This document shows positions 13,067-26,373 of a stretch of DNA of 64,000 nucleotides, piece by piece; the stretch's first letter is position 1; each line of letters starts with the position of its first letter. Origin of the DNA: Sipunculus nudus (lineage: Eukaryota > Annelida > Sipuncula > Golfingiida > Sipunculidae); contig CM049316.1 in the NCBI GenBank assembly GCA_026874595.1, positions 38,203,195-38,267,194 on the forward strand, given 5' to 3'. A model generated the notes under the pieces. That model had not been told where the DNA came from. It worked only from the letters and a program-made list of their open reading frames with translations, and did no database searches. Position numbers and translations under genes: made by a program.

Positions 13067-15773
13067 TGACCGCATATCAATATATTGATCATGTTTAATT
13101 AATTTCGAGACTCTTATAAGAGAGACATATGATGCAGTGAAATCATATTTGAAGGGAAGGCGCTATGCAAAGACAGTTTACCATTTATATTAACTTTTTT
13201 TATATAAACCTTATTTATTTAATATATGTATTATACTGGTTATGATAACTTAGACGAGGCAGTCGCCGTGGCGTGGATGGTAGCGTTCGGTAGAGTGTAG
13301 GGTTGGAGGAAACCGGATAGCCAGGGGGAAAATCGGTCTCAGCCCGGCCTATACAAACCGCTCTCACAGCCACCCCGGGAATCGAACCAGGGTCACCAGC
13401 GTTGAGAGCCGAGCGTGTTACCACTCGACTGTCCAGGTCCATCCTCATGAATATTGGTATTTGATAGAATCAGTATAGTCATTATCGTCCTTACCTGTAA
13501 GAAACCTGCGTAGAATCTTCGTGTATCATTACAATTGTTGATGGTTTCAGACCGGTGTGGTTAATGTTTTAAATTCGGTTGGCAATTGTAAATATACTTG
13601 ATTTGATCACTTTGTTTGTGTTTCCATCTGTTGCACGCGGAGGAGGATCGACACAATGAATGTCTTTGAATAGGAACATAGAACATAAAAACCCACAGAC
13701 TGTCGTTTGAAGCACCTGGGATACTGTGGGTGGTGAAATTTCACATTCAGTCACTAGGGTATTATTCATGACGTTCACCAACGACCTTCCTTACAATGCA
13801 GAATTAATTGGTTTGAATTGTGCCGCACGTGCAGTTTAAGGTACCCCCCCCCCCCCCCGTTCCATCCACTGTTTGTATAGGCTAATGTTTGCCAATTTAA
13901 TAATCTTTGATCACTAATAACTGCATTAATTATTCTGTTCATTCACAACTCCCAATTGCTTGTCGATCTGCTTAATTGTGAATTTGATTATCTGTGTCAG
14001 AGGTCAAACATCAGTCTAACACAAGCCTGGACACTGGAATAGAAAAAAATACTCTTTTAACAAAGGGAGAAATGAAACATTAAGATGACCAATATAAAGT
14101 TCTAGATTTACTTAGTCGTTGAACACGCTTCGGCCATAAAATGGGATAATAGCATTTATTATGGCCCCGCGTGAAAAGCGGTGCTCTATAGTGATCACCG
14201 TGTCAGTCCGTCCTTCCATCCGTCCGTACTTCCGTCCTTCCGTCAGTGACACTTTCTTTCACGCGCAATAACTCAACAACAACATACTGCAGCTTTCCCA
14301 AATTCACAGGGATGATTGGTACCTATGAGGGCTCAAGACCTATCGAATTACAGACATGTTTGATTTCCAGAATGGCGGCCACACAGCCCAATCGCTGATT
14401 TTCTTTCGCACACAATCACTCAACAACAGCATACTGCAGCTTTCCCAAATTCACAGGGATGATTGGTACCTATGAAGGCTCTAGACCTATCGAATAACAG
14501 ATTTGTCTGAATTCAAGTATGGCCGCCACAGCCCAATTGCTGATTTTTGTTCCCAGGCAATAATAATTAAAAAAAACTTCCTGCAGCTTTCCCAAATTTC
14601 ACAGGGATGATTGGTACCTATGAGGGCTCCAGACCTTTTAAATTACAGACCTGTCAGGATTCCAATATTGCTGCCACAGCCTGATTGCTGATTTAATGTC
14701 GCACGCGATAACTCAACAACAACATACTGCAGCTTTCCAAAAATTCACAAGGATGATTGTTACCTAAAAGGGCTCCAGACCTATTGAATTACAGATCTGT
14801 CAGAATTCCAATATGGCCTCCAAAGCCAATTCGCTGATTTTCTTTCGCGCGATGACTCACCAACAACATATTTCAGCTTTCCCAAATTTACAGGGATGAT
14901 TGGTACAAATAAGGGCTCCAGACCTATGGAATTACAGACCTGTTGGAATTGCAATATGGCCGACTCAGCCCGATCACTGATTTCCTTTCGCATGCGATAA
15001 CTCAACAACCTACTGCAGCTTTCCCAGTTTCACAGGGATCATTGGTGCCTTTGAGGGCTCCAGACCTATTGAATTACAGACTTGCTCAAAATCAAATATG
15101 GCTAACAGACTACATTCAGTGATTTTCTATTGCACACATTATTTCAGACATTTCTTCTTTAATTTCATTTGATCCAGTAGGATTTCTTCCCTTATGCAAA
15201 TGGATAAAAACCTGTTTCTGTTCGCATATTTTCCAAGTTTAACTTTATTTTTCACCCATATGTAAACTAGTCCAGCACTAGCAGAAACACGGGTCCCGCT
15301 GAGGACCATTATCCGACCACATCTTGTTTTATATAATTTTATAGGATTAACACAAACTTGCGTCATTACCAAATAATGTGCAATTTATAATCGAAATAGA
15401 GAAACATACGGAACACATCTGCCTTCGGTTTTGCTAATTCCAGCTTATAATGGCAATAAACACGTACAGAAACCAATGTAAAGCAGCCCTTGAGCGTGAT
15501 ACCACTCGACAGTCCAGACCACTTAACGTCACCATGTGGGTCATGATTGGGAGTGTCTCGCTTAAGTTATCACAACTAAATGTACAATCGATGTAAACAA
15601 ATACAGTTAAAAGTTTTTTATAAGTACTTTGCAGAGCATAATAGCTGAGGAACCATTCTATGAAAGTTTGTTAATATTTATTATAAAGAATTAATATATT
15701 TTTATTATTTTATTATCATTATTATTATTAATATTATAATAATAATAATAATAATAATAATTATTATTATTAA

Positions 15774-15822
<49 letters not shown>

Positions 15823-18800
15823 GTGATATTTAATAAAATTTGTAGTTACAATATGATGAAATTGTCCGTGGTTACATGTATCGCACATATTGCTATGAGT
15901 TTTATTTTCTCATCTGTGCAAATCAAGGTGTATAAATCAATAACGATCTGCATATGCGGGACATACAGTGCTCAGTAAACTCAACCACCTTAAATCTAAC
16001 AATAGCTTATGTTAAAAAAAGTAAACATATCCATAATAGTATAACAAATGGCTTATTTTATATCGCTCTCCGCAGATATGCAGGTGCTCGGCAGATGGAA
16101 AGATTGAAATAGGCGTGGAAAACGTATATAATCTTTGCAAACCTTACTTTTCATAGATATAAAGGTACTGTGCAAATTCAAACAATTTGTGTTGTTGGCA
16201 GCCAAGCCATGTTCAATTAAAGCTATCAGTTCGGTGCCGAGTTTCGCGCCGAGCTACCTGCGGGACAACCATGATAAAACTTCTGGAATACCTTGATATA
16301 GCTCAACTAACTCGTATATACTCTTACAAATTCCAAACTGACAACCGAATATTTCAAACGGTGGGGGGGGGGGGGGTTCTTGGATTGACCAAAATACAAA
16401 CCATAACTAATTCCTCAAGCTTGTAGTAAGCTATGGTCCACTGGCATGTGGCTAGTAAATCTGTTTGTAGCCGAGATGTGATAAGTATGAACTTGTCCAG
16501 CATCCACCTTGTTGTACAGCCTACCAGTTTCTCAGTGACTGTCTCATGAAGCAATGATAAGACAGGTGCCAATCTAATCAAGAGAGAACATGTCTGGCCT
16601 GGCGGCATGCATGTGTCTGGGAATTCTTATCGTCCACGAATGTCTTGCCCTGGTGCCGTGCTGAATTCATACATCTCGTACCCAGCTCTTGTAGCCCGGA
16701 CACAACCCGGTATCAGTCGTAGGCACTCCGCTGCACTCGACGTGTATGCGTATTAGATTCATGCATACTCGTTTTGAAATCGCAGATATCAGTTTTGTTG
16801 CAGTTCTGAAAAATGGGGTTCTCAGGAAAACTCGCCACCTTAATCTCGCCCACCTTTTGCAGCCATGAATGCCTTTTTAAACACTAAGAGTAACTGATTT
16901 GTTCGCGGATACCCGTAGTTACCTACAACTGCCTGATCAATTGATGCCCAGGTGTCCCTGCTCTTTTAGATAATAGTTCGAATTTTGCTCCCCCTTTGTT
17001 CCCGCTCAATCGCCTCTTATGACATTAAGACTTTTTTGTCGTAGCCATGCATGTGTTTCCAGTCATGCGAGGAGTACACAGCGCCAATATGTTTACATTT
17101 CGTTTTAGGTGAAAGCTCGCCTGACAAAGCAACATGCGTACATGACCACAGGCTAAGACAGACCTCCCCGAAACCCTGCCGGCATTGAGCCAGCGGGGTA
17201 TCGGACCAATTTTTTTAGCCTGCTGTTACATTTATTTTGATTGACAGCTATCCTATCCAGTATCCAACGTTCACAGGCTTCTGTGCTCTGGAATTCTCTT
17301 CGTCAACATGTGGGCATGCGAGCGGGATATCGGGCCGGTTAGCTATCAATCAAATCAAATGTAACAACAAGGCTCTGGACACTCACCTTTTTTTAAACGT
17401 AAAAATTTCCACCAACGATTTATTTGCGTTCCAGATTTTGATTCGGACTTAACGACCCTTACAAACAGGTGAAAGAGGCCATTAGGATTCCCCTTAAAAC
17501 CAGTGCTTCTTTTGAGCATTTGTTAAGTACTGTCAGGGAACTTAGGTGGAATTTGCACGAATCAAAAGGAACAGTTTGCCGAAGTAGTTGGCAAGTAGTG
17601 GCCCAGGCCTCAGGCCAGTATCCCAGATTGACCATAGATCCAAGGTTGTTAACAATCCACATGTTATAGTGATAAACTGAGGCAAATTCTCTGTAGTAAA
17701 TTTGCTGAAGTAGTCATGATTTTCTGTCTATAACATTTTAGCAAAATACAGGCCACAATTTTTTTCAGCAATCACCTAGGTAGCCTGTTGTTTATGTCAG
17801 TAAAGGTCAAAGGTCAAGGTCAAGGTAATCGAAAAACCTCAAAACTTTATTTTCCTCAAAACTTGGTCGAAAAATGGTTGTTTCAACTTAAGCCTCATTT
17901 TGTTTGGCTTTTCCTTACCTCGAGCTCTTGTTTTCCGTAAGGACATATGGCTTTGCCTGTTTAACCTTTTCTTTACCACATGTTGCCTTCCGGCAAGCGT
18001 TCAACCTCAGGTTGTCTAGTTTGTTGGTTTGTTTGCTCTTTGAAAAAAAGTACAAAAAAATATCGAATATTTTTTTAAGCAACATTCTATAGAAGAGTAT
18101 AACATGGACCAAAGAAGATCCTATTCAATTTTTGTGTCGGATTTAGATAAAAGAATTAACGAGTATCATTATATCGCCTTGGCGCAGGTATGCGCTCTCC
18201 TGTGTGCCATTATTCTGTGTTATTTTGCTCTTCTTGCGTGACAGATATTTAACTTTCACATCTACAAGTTTTAATGTGCATGTCTATGAGGTGTTATACC
18301 TATTCAATTAATCTATAAGTAGCGTTTTGGTAGGAATATACAATATATCCAGGATTCAGAAGAAAAAGGTTGAATATACCGCAATGTTTGTTCCTGGTTC
18401 GTTAACCGCAGTTCATTAGACCCATACACGAGAGCAATAGCTTTACAACTCCATTTAAGGTTCCGGACGTCGTGGTGCATCGCGTTCTGAAAACTTTATA
18501 CATAGTCAACATAATAAGAAATTAACTGTTTGTGACGGTTGACCCACCCCTCACTGTCTGCGAGTCTATATAATAATAAAAGGGAGGACACGGACCTTCC
18601 TTTAACGCACGTTACTTTTGTTTAAATTCAACAGTTCGTCACGTCACGTACGAAACTCAAACATATTGTTAAATCTGGTTGCTAGCATCAGTGCTCTATG
18701 CCCTACCATCTGCCATAGCTACCGCTGATAGTCAGGTGATGAATTTGATGAGGGAAATTGTTTAAACAGTTATTCAGCAGTGTTCGATTATACTGGTTTG

Positions 18801-18997
18801 GATAAAATAGAAACATCATAAATATTCATTAACAATACTCCTGACACCAAAGGTACTTTAAGTACTTTTGAGAATAACCCTTAACAACCCAACATGTCTG
18901 TCTCTTTCTCTGTCTGTCCGTCTGCCTGTCTGTCTGCCTATCCATATATCTAGCTATTTGGCTATCTCGCTATCTATCTGAATGAATGTTAAAATGT

Positions 18998-19060
<63 letters not shown>

Positions 19061-19168
19061 TGGAAAGGGTATACACAGAAAAGTGGTTCAGTGAACCACT
19101 TTTCTGTGTATACCCTTTAATTCCATATATGAAAAAAAAAACAATGAACCAGCATGGCTATTCATACA

Positions 19169-19218
<50 letters not shown>

Positions 19219-22200
19219 CATATATATATACATACATATATATATATGTATATAAGATATTATAAGATATATATTATATTATATGTTTGTATAATGAAAA
19301 ATAGATAAATATCGATATACATATAGATGTTCATGCATAAAGAAGGCCACATATTACGTTTGAGGTTGCGAAAACGAAAATGTAATCCTTCGGTGCACTA
19401 TAAGTACCCACGGCGCATCCTGCATGCACGCGCCATTATCTGATTGAGATGTGAGGCGATAACAGTAGTAGGTCTCCGCCGGTAATAATTACACCCATGA
19501 ATGATTTAATGTCTCATGCTGGTGTCACCGGATCAAAGGACCCGCAGGATGACTTTCTTTTCATGGCTGGTGTGACTTCACATGGACATTAAAGAGGACA
19601 AGGTTCCTTCATTGATATGTGCTTTGAGGTTCATCATAAATGTGTAGAATATATGTATTATATACTGTGCCATACATATGTCCTTGGTGACCTCTTGCTC
19701 CAAACGTTCACCGGGAGCTCGGCCTGAGACGGGAGGTGGATTGGTGCGGAGACGGCCACGAATAAATATGAACTCAGATTGGCTGTGTATCATATATAGT
19801 TAAAAAATCGAAATAACAACCAACAACGAGACCTTAAGATAAAATGGACGCATTTTCGAGGTGGTCATTAAAGCAAAGTCTTATATATATAAAACATAGT
19901 CGGGACCGTGAATAATAGCTTGTTTATGAGACGTTGCTGCCTCTTAGACGGAGTCGTTATGGGCGAGGCTTTTTTGTGGTAATTAAGGGGAAATGTATCC
20001 TCATTTTATATTATTTATTATTTCTTATATTGCACATTGTACAGACAGCAAATCATAAATTGAGGGCAGGCGATAACCGTCTTTGATATAACAAATGTAA
20101 TACGAGGGTCTTTCTGTTCACGTTATACATTTATAATTCACATTTACACTTACTTGTATAACACAAATTTATAAATCAATAAATTAACAACACTTAGATA
20201 TGTGTTATATTATATCGAATTATGTCTTGTTATACGTGGTATCCATTGATTCATGATACATCATTGGATTATATAGTAAATAATTAACCAATAACTAAAC
20301 TAGAAACGTATTAAGAGACCACATATATACCACCAGCAGGCGGTAATTACCTCCGCCTGTTTGTCTCGTAATTAAAGTCTGTTTTGTTTGTCTGTTTGTT
20401 AGCAAAATTACTATAACAGTTATTAAGGGATTTGATGATATTTTAGGATAGCTCGGTAATGAAAGAAGGTATAATTGATTAAATTATGGCTGTGACCCTG
20501 ATCACCATCTGGAACCTGGATTTTTTTAAAGGAAAATGCTACATTTCTAGTAATACCATATGGGGATAATGAGCTGCCTTGGCGGAGGTCTGTGCTCTCT
20601 GAGTGCATGTTTCTAGTTCTGGTGTGTGGTACACGAGAAAATGAGAATCAAGATACAGCAACTCCACAGATGATTTCTGCTTGCCAGAACAAAGGTGGTA
20701 CCTAATACCAATGAACAGCAATGACCCTCGGCAGGGGATAAGCGTAAAGTTCTCCATGGAATAGAATCCTCTAAACAAATAGGTAATATCTCCGAAATTT
20801 ATGGGATTAATCAATTCATTGGTGTTATCTAAAATTTTTATAAAAAAAACGATCCTAACATAAAAACCTACCAAAACAATTGAATAATGCAACCAATGGA
20901 CACATTATATCCCCTGTCGGAGGTATAATAGAAAAAAATAAGTCAGCGTCAGAGGAGATTTCAAGAATAATAGGTTTGAATTTAAATAAACTTATATTAA
21001 ATAGTAGTGGCAGGAATTGGTTGTAAAATTCATATTTAATGAATGAAAAAAATAAACGGATGATCGTGTATCAATAGATTATTTAATGTACCTTCTATAT
21101 AACTTAAATCGGCTGTAAATAATTATACATTTAATATCGACCAAGCAAATTCAGTCTGACTTGTACATTACGCTACAAGGTAAAGCCAACGGCCGGGTTG
21201 TTGACACTTGTTCGCCGCAAAAGGTTAACTTTTAATATTGTTAACTTCTTTGTATCCCGTCTTTCCTATATCTCCTACAGGATTTAAATATTTTTTTTTC
21301 AGGATAATATGACATCTGTACACGTACATACATAATCGTTTGTGATCGATTAAGCGAAAGTTAATCCAATTTAATCGATCATGCATAAGGGGAAAAAATC
21401 AACCATCAATTTAATCGTTTAATAGAAACACCACTACTTGAGATACGATACCTTGACAATAAGATACGCTTGAGTGATATTCGAAAGCACAAATACAAAG
21501 GTTGACTGTTTGGTCAACCGATAATTTTAAAAATGTTCAAATACTGTTAATTTAAGAGTTTATATGTTTTCAGAAAAAATATACATGTTTTACTTTTTGT
21601 CATAGAATTCTTATAAATTAAAAAAAAAAATGTTTTATTTCAGAACTCCTGCATCTGTACCTGGTCGATCTAAGGTATGTAAAATCGACTCCATTTTTTT
21701 TTTCCACAGACATTCACAACTGTCGTATCGTTTGCTCATATGGCTTTTTTTAACTGTAACCTCTTTATTTTCTCTTCAAATGTGTTTTTTTCTGTGGCCC
21801 ATATATCAGTATGCTATTATATTATTTCTTTTAAAGTTCATGATGTATATTCTGCTTTAAAAAATGTCATGTCTTTTTGTGATGGTTAGGCCTGTCTTCC
21901 CATTTTACTTTCATATCGAAATAAAGTATATGTATATATGTGTGTGTATATATATGTATATATATATATTATATATTAAATTGATAAAATATGTTGTTTT
22001 ATGATTATTTTTCTGGTACCTATACTGGTAAGATCGGTAAAATATATTGTTTGTGCTCATTTTTCATGCAGAAAGAAAAACCACAGGTCGTATATCGTCA
22101 AGGTGACAGGCAACCGTCAGGTAAGGTCAATCTGTGCAATTAATCATTCTCCAGTGTTAGTTGTCATTGTCATAATCATAACATTATATGTTTTGTAATA

Positions 22201-24576
22201 AAAAGCATATCCTAACAGTTCATTATTTGGATGGAAGACCAGTTCATCTGATCCCTAATACGACAAATGGCCCTTCAGTATAATGAAGAGCGGCAACACT
22301 AATTTAATATCAGTCAATACTACATTTTGTTCCAACATATTTGATTAATATAATTAAATTGTGTTTGTTGATGCTCTAGGGAACGGGGTTGGGTGTGTGT
22401 GTGTGTGTCCAATATCTGGACAGAGTATATATGCATTAGTTCATCGCTAGTCCATGCCAAACACACAAAATATCATAATCTGACGTCCCGAGTCCCCAAG
22501 CATAAGTCCTTTTTATTTATGACATATAGTATGAAAGATCAAGCTATATATCTTGCTTTATTTTACAGATTATAAAAAAAAACTGTTATAATTGAGAGTA
22601 TCAAACTGTTGCCTTTTGACCTTCGATCCTATATACATTAATAATGTAAATAAAATGCCAAGGAGGTAATAGTATAAGTGACTGCGCTGTTGAGTTAAAG
22701 TTACGACTTATTCACGATGGTCTACATTCATTTTCTATTTTTTCCTTCCGCTTATATCGCGACATTGAAGCCCGTGCGAACATAACACCAAACACAGTAT
22801 GCTAAAACCTCCGACAGGTGTGTCGCCTTTTAGGATAAGATTTTCATGTTTAATTCGAGCCATTACAAATATAAATAATTTTCGTTATCGATATAATTAA
22901 CCCGAACACTTAGTGTCTGTCCTCGACACCAGATGTCGCTTGATTTGTCTATGAGTGAGTTTTTTTTATTAACATTCAACAGGTCGGAGCGGAGCCAATG
23001 AAGGACCGAATGAGCTAGCACCACAAGGTAAGCAAGAATTTACGTTTAGGACAATAAAACCAAGTACTTAGTGGCCAGCATAACACTCTCGCCAAGTGTA
23101 TGGGCTGCAACTTCCCGCCATGTGCTACAGTTAATATAAACATTATTGATTTTACATGGATTGTACAAATAGTTATAATAAATAATGGAAGGCACTCTCA
23201 AATGCCTGGGTGGATGCGTTCTGTAATGGTGGAGGAAACCGTATGGTCAGGAAAGAAAAACACCGACCCAGATGGGCTATTAAAATCCACTCTCATAGCC
23301 TCGCGCGGGTTCGAACCCTGATCAGTAGCAGAGAGGGCCGAGATCTCTACTGATCGATTGTCCAGGCCCCAGTATCTCAATTACTTTGGTAATTTTTGGG
23401 GCACTGCCAAGCGGAGGGAGCAGATATTCTCCTATGTATTGCAATGCGGCCCAGCAAAGGGTTTGATGTGGACAGTCCAATATAGTTAACGACATGTCCC
23501 TGTAACGGCCCATATTGTAATAACCGGCCAATATTGTAACGACGGCAAATACTGTAATTTATCTAAAGTGGTGATATTGTAATAAATCTTACCCATATTG
23601 TTATAAAGGTCAATATTGGTATAACAACGGCCCATATTGTAATGATTTTACATGACCAATACTGTATTTAAAACCAGAAGAGGGGAAAAAGTAAAAAAAT
23701 GTAATAATATTTTAAATCTCAGGATTACATGTTTATCTCAAGTAAATTTTAAAAACTGTATTGCAATGTTGGCAGTTTTTATTACAATATGGGTAATTTT
23801 AATAACGATATTTGCTGTCCCCCTATTATATAACAGTCCCAAAATTTTGTTCTCTGTGTAGTGCAGCGCAGGTCACGGTGTGGCCCGGTTTAGCAGAATA
23901 AAAAATGCGGTTAATAGATATATAAATACAGTATATCTTTTATTAATAGGCTATTATTTTCCATTTGTAGATATACTTAACTGTGATATCGACTCCATCA
24001 TCTGTGTGGCTGTTAGTGGGAATAATCCACAGTACTATTGGGTACGGAGGAATGCTCAGTCTGGTTCACATCAATATAGGCCAGCACAGGACCATACTCA
24101 CGGAACGAGTAGCGGTAAGACACACGCACGCACTGACAATGGGGAGGTGAAAATAAGCACGCTTAGCTGCATAAAGAAATCATTTTTTTTATTTAGCAGT
24201 TAGCCTAATTTTCGAGTAAAGTCATGTCGAATAGGTAACATATTTATCAATTTGAATTTAAGAAAATCTTCAATTATTACCGTATCGCGATACATATTAT
24301 AAGTAACATGTGCCGTACTGTACTATAAGTTAGAAGTTTTTATTTGTTTAATATTCATGATGAGAATATGGACAGATAATGGTATATATTAACGCCTAAG
24401 ATATATTTTATGTCTTAATTCGGATCCAGATATTTTATTCACTTAAAACTGTCCCTTTAGTGATTACTTAAAAAATACCGTTTCTTGGTTGGTTTTGACC
24501 TTATCTATTGTAATGAATGTAATATTATCATTAGGTGCATAAATATAGTATACTAAATCATGATTCATGGTTAAAT

Positions 24577-24639
<63 letters not shown>

Positions 24640-25580
24640 TATATATATGTGAGAGAGGTTTGCAGGGATCTTCAAATAAATATCAACCTAATATCAACAG
24701 ATAGCGTAGTCGTGACGAGCATAAATTTTGTCAAGGAGATAAAAAAATTAGATTCTGTTAAACTAGGCAGCGTGAAATGTCTAGAGGAATGAATAAAGAA
24801 GTCAGTGTTTTTTTTTGTTCACAAACAATTATAATTTATTCTTAAAACAATCCTACGAATACAGTACACTTAATCAATACAATTATACAGTATAACAACA
24901 GTACAACAGTCAATCAATACAAGTATATAAATAAAGTGTACAGTACCTGGATGGCACCACTGTCACAGCGACAAAAAATGTCCTTTAAAGCATATAATCC
25001 AGATGAACAGTTCACATAAATCTTCTCAGAGAATAACAGTCCAGTTCAATCACAAAATCAATTTGTTGTAATCAAAAAGTAAAATTCTGATAGTGATCCC
25101 AAAGGCAAACTGAAGACTATATAAAATCCGTTACAAATTCGAAGAAAATCTATGACTGCCGCAATTATCGGAAAAGGTCCACAAACTGACTTACACTCTT
25201 CTGTGACCGCTGGAATATATCTCTCATCTCCCTCTGCTCTAAAACACGGCCCCTTAATTATAACTTTCTTAAATACATTCTTCTATTAATTCATCTATTC
25301 ATTTATTGCAATGGTTGCATGATTAAACAATCAAGGTGTTGACTAAATTCTTTTTTTTAGGTTATTACATGGTGGTATTCCAGAACCCTAACGTGCCATA
25401 CGCCACCCAGACCACTCTGACAACTGCATTGATTAACACGGGCAGTTTCAGTAGTTTCTGTGTGAGTTACTATGTCTATGCGTGGCAAGGGGACGGTCCA
25501 GGGTATCTAACTGTGTACCTGGAAAACAGTGGCTCCTCCACGAAGCAAGAATTACGGCGAGAACCAGGTATGTTGTTAAT

Positions 25581-25650
<70 letters not shown>

Positions 25651-26326
25651 ACATACATACATATATTGTTTTACATAAATAGAGAAATCAAATTTTGTCA
25701 GACATTTTTACTTCTGTGTATAGTTTCGTTCAACATGCTGTTACACTCATCAAATTAGACTGTAAGATTTTTCAACTGATATAGTTATAACGGTACACTT
25801 TTGAGTAGTTTGTTGTTGTATGATAATCGTTGATTACACAATAGGTACAGGTATTCGGATACGTTTGTTGCTTATTATTGAAAAGTGACACAGTACAAGG
25901 TGTGTGTTCCATTGTTTAGACTGAACAAAGTTGCTACGAACGCAAGTACGTGTGTGTATTTACATGTTGTTAATCGGGCCGATACAGCCGCAAAAAATAA
26001 GGCAATCCGGAACAAGCCGGTTCATAATATATTTATTAATTAACCACGCATTTCATCAACCAAATCAACCGTCATAGTCATTCTAATTTCTATAAGTACT
26101 CAAGTAAAACACTTCAAGAATGCACACGCCGGCATCTTCACAAATCATGAGTCCAAGTATGTTGTCAATTCCATTCCTGGGCGTTGTGGCACAGAGCACA
26201 GTGACGTCACACGAATTCTTAAACTTGTCAATTCTGGGGCGTTGGTTCCCTGAGTACACCGAGGGTTTGGCTGATATGAGCGCAATATGTTAAAATTTGT
26301 ATTCGATATCGCCAAGGGGCAATGAT

Positions 26327-26373
<47 letters not shown>

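Larger units (their letters stand above)
7240..21643. other. Intron 1 (14.4 kb), repeat-rich
   Basis: The longest intron. It holds Helentron-like elements (11009-11808, 14159-15326, 20336-20616), a GTCT-headed repeat with two hairpins and two CTCF-like motifs (8936-9680), a tRNA-type SINE copy (13228-13447), (TA)n and (ATT)n tracts, a perfect 27-bp hairpin (19064-19118) and a triple AGGTCA site (17804-17822). The rest shows nothing recognisable. An undetected small exon inside it cannot be excluded, but exon 1 and exon 2 join in phase without one. Confidence 0.7.
23028..23970. other. Intron 4 with SINE-like copy and ATATTGTAA array
   Basis: Contains the SINE-like copy at 23190-23375 and the degenerate array with inverted ends at about 23470-23830 (separate entries). 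Confidence 0.6.

Noticed and set aside
17460-17670. Possible retroelement RT/RNase H fragment ([11 protein letters not shown] ... QASGQYPRL)
   Set aside because: Only a vague resemblance to the region after RT in DIRS-like elements, with no catalytic motif; could not be confirmed by eye.
25336-25758. ORFs rich in Ile-Tyr repeats here and at 6208, 19060 and 61772
   Set aside because: Translations of (TA)n microsatellites; only the 25361-25567 part is a real exon.
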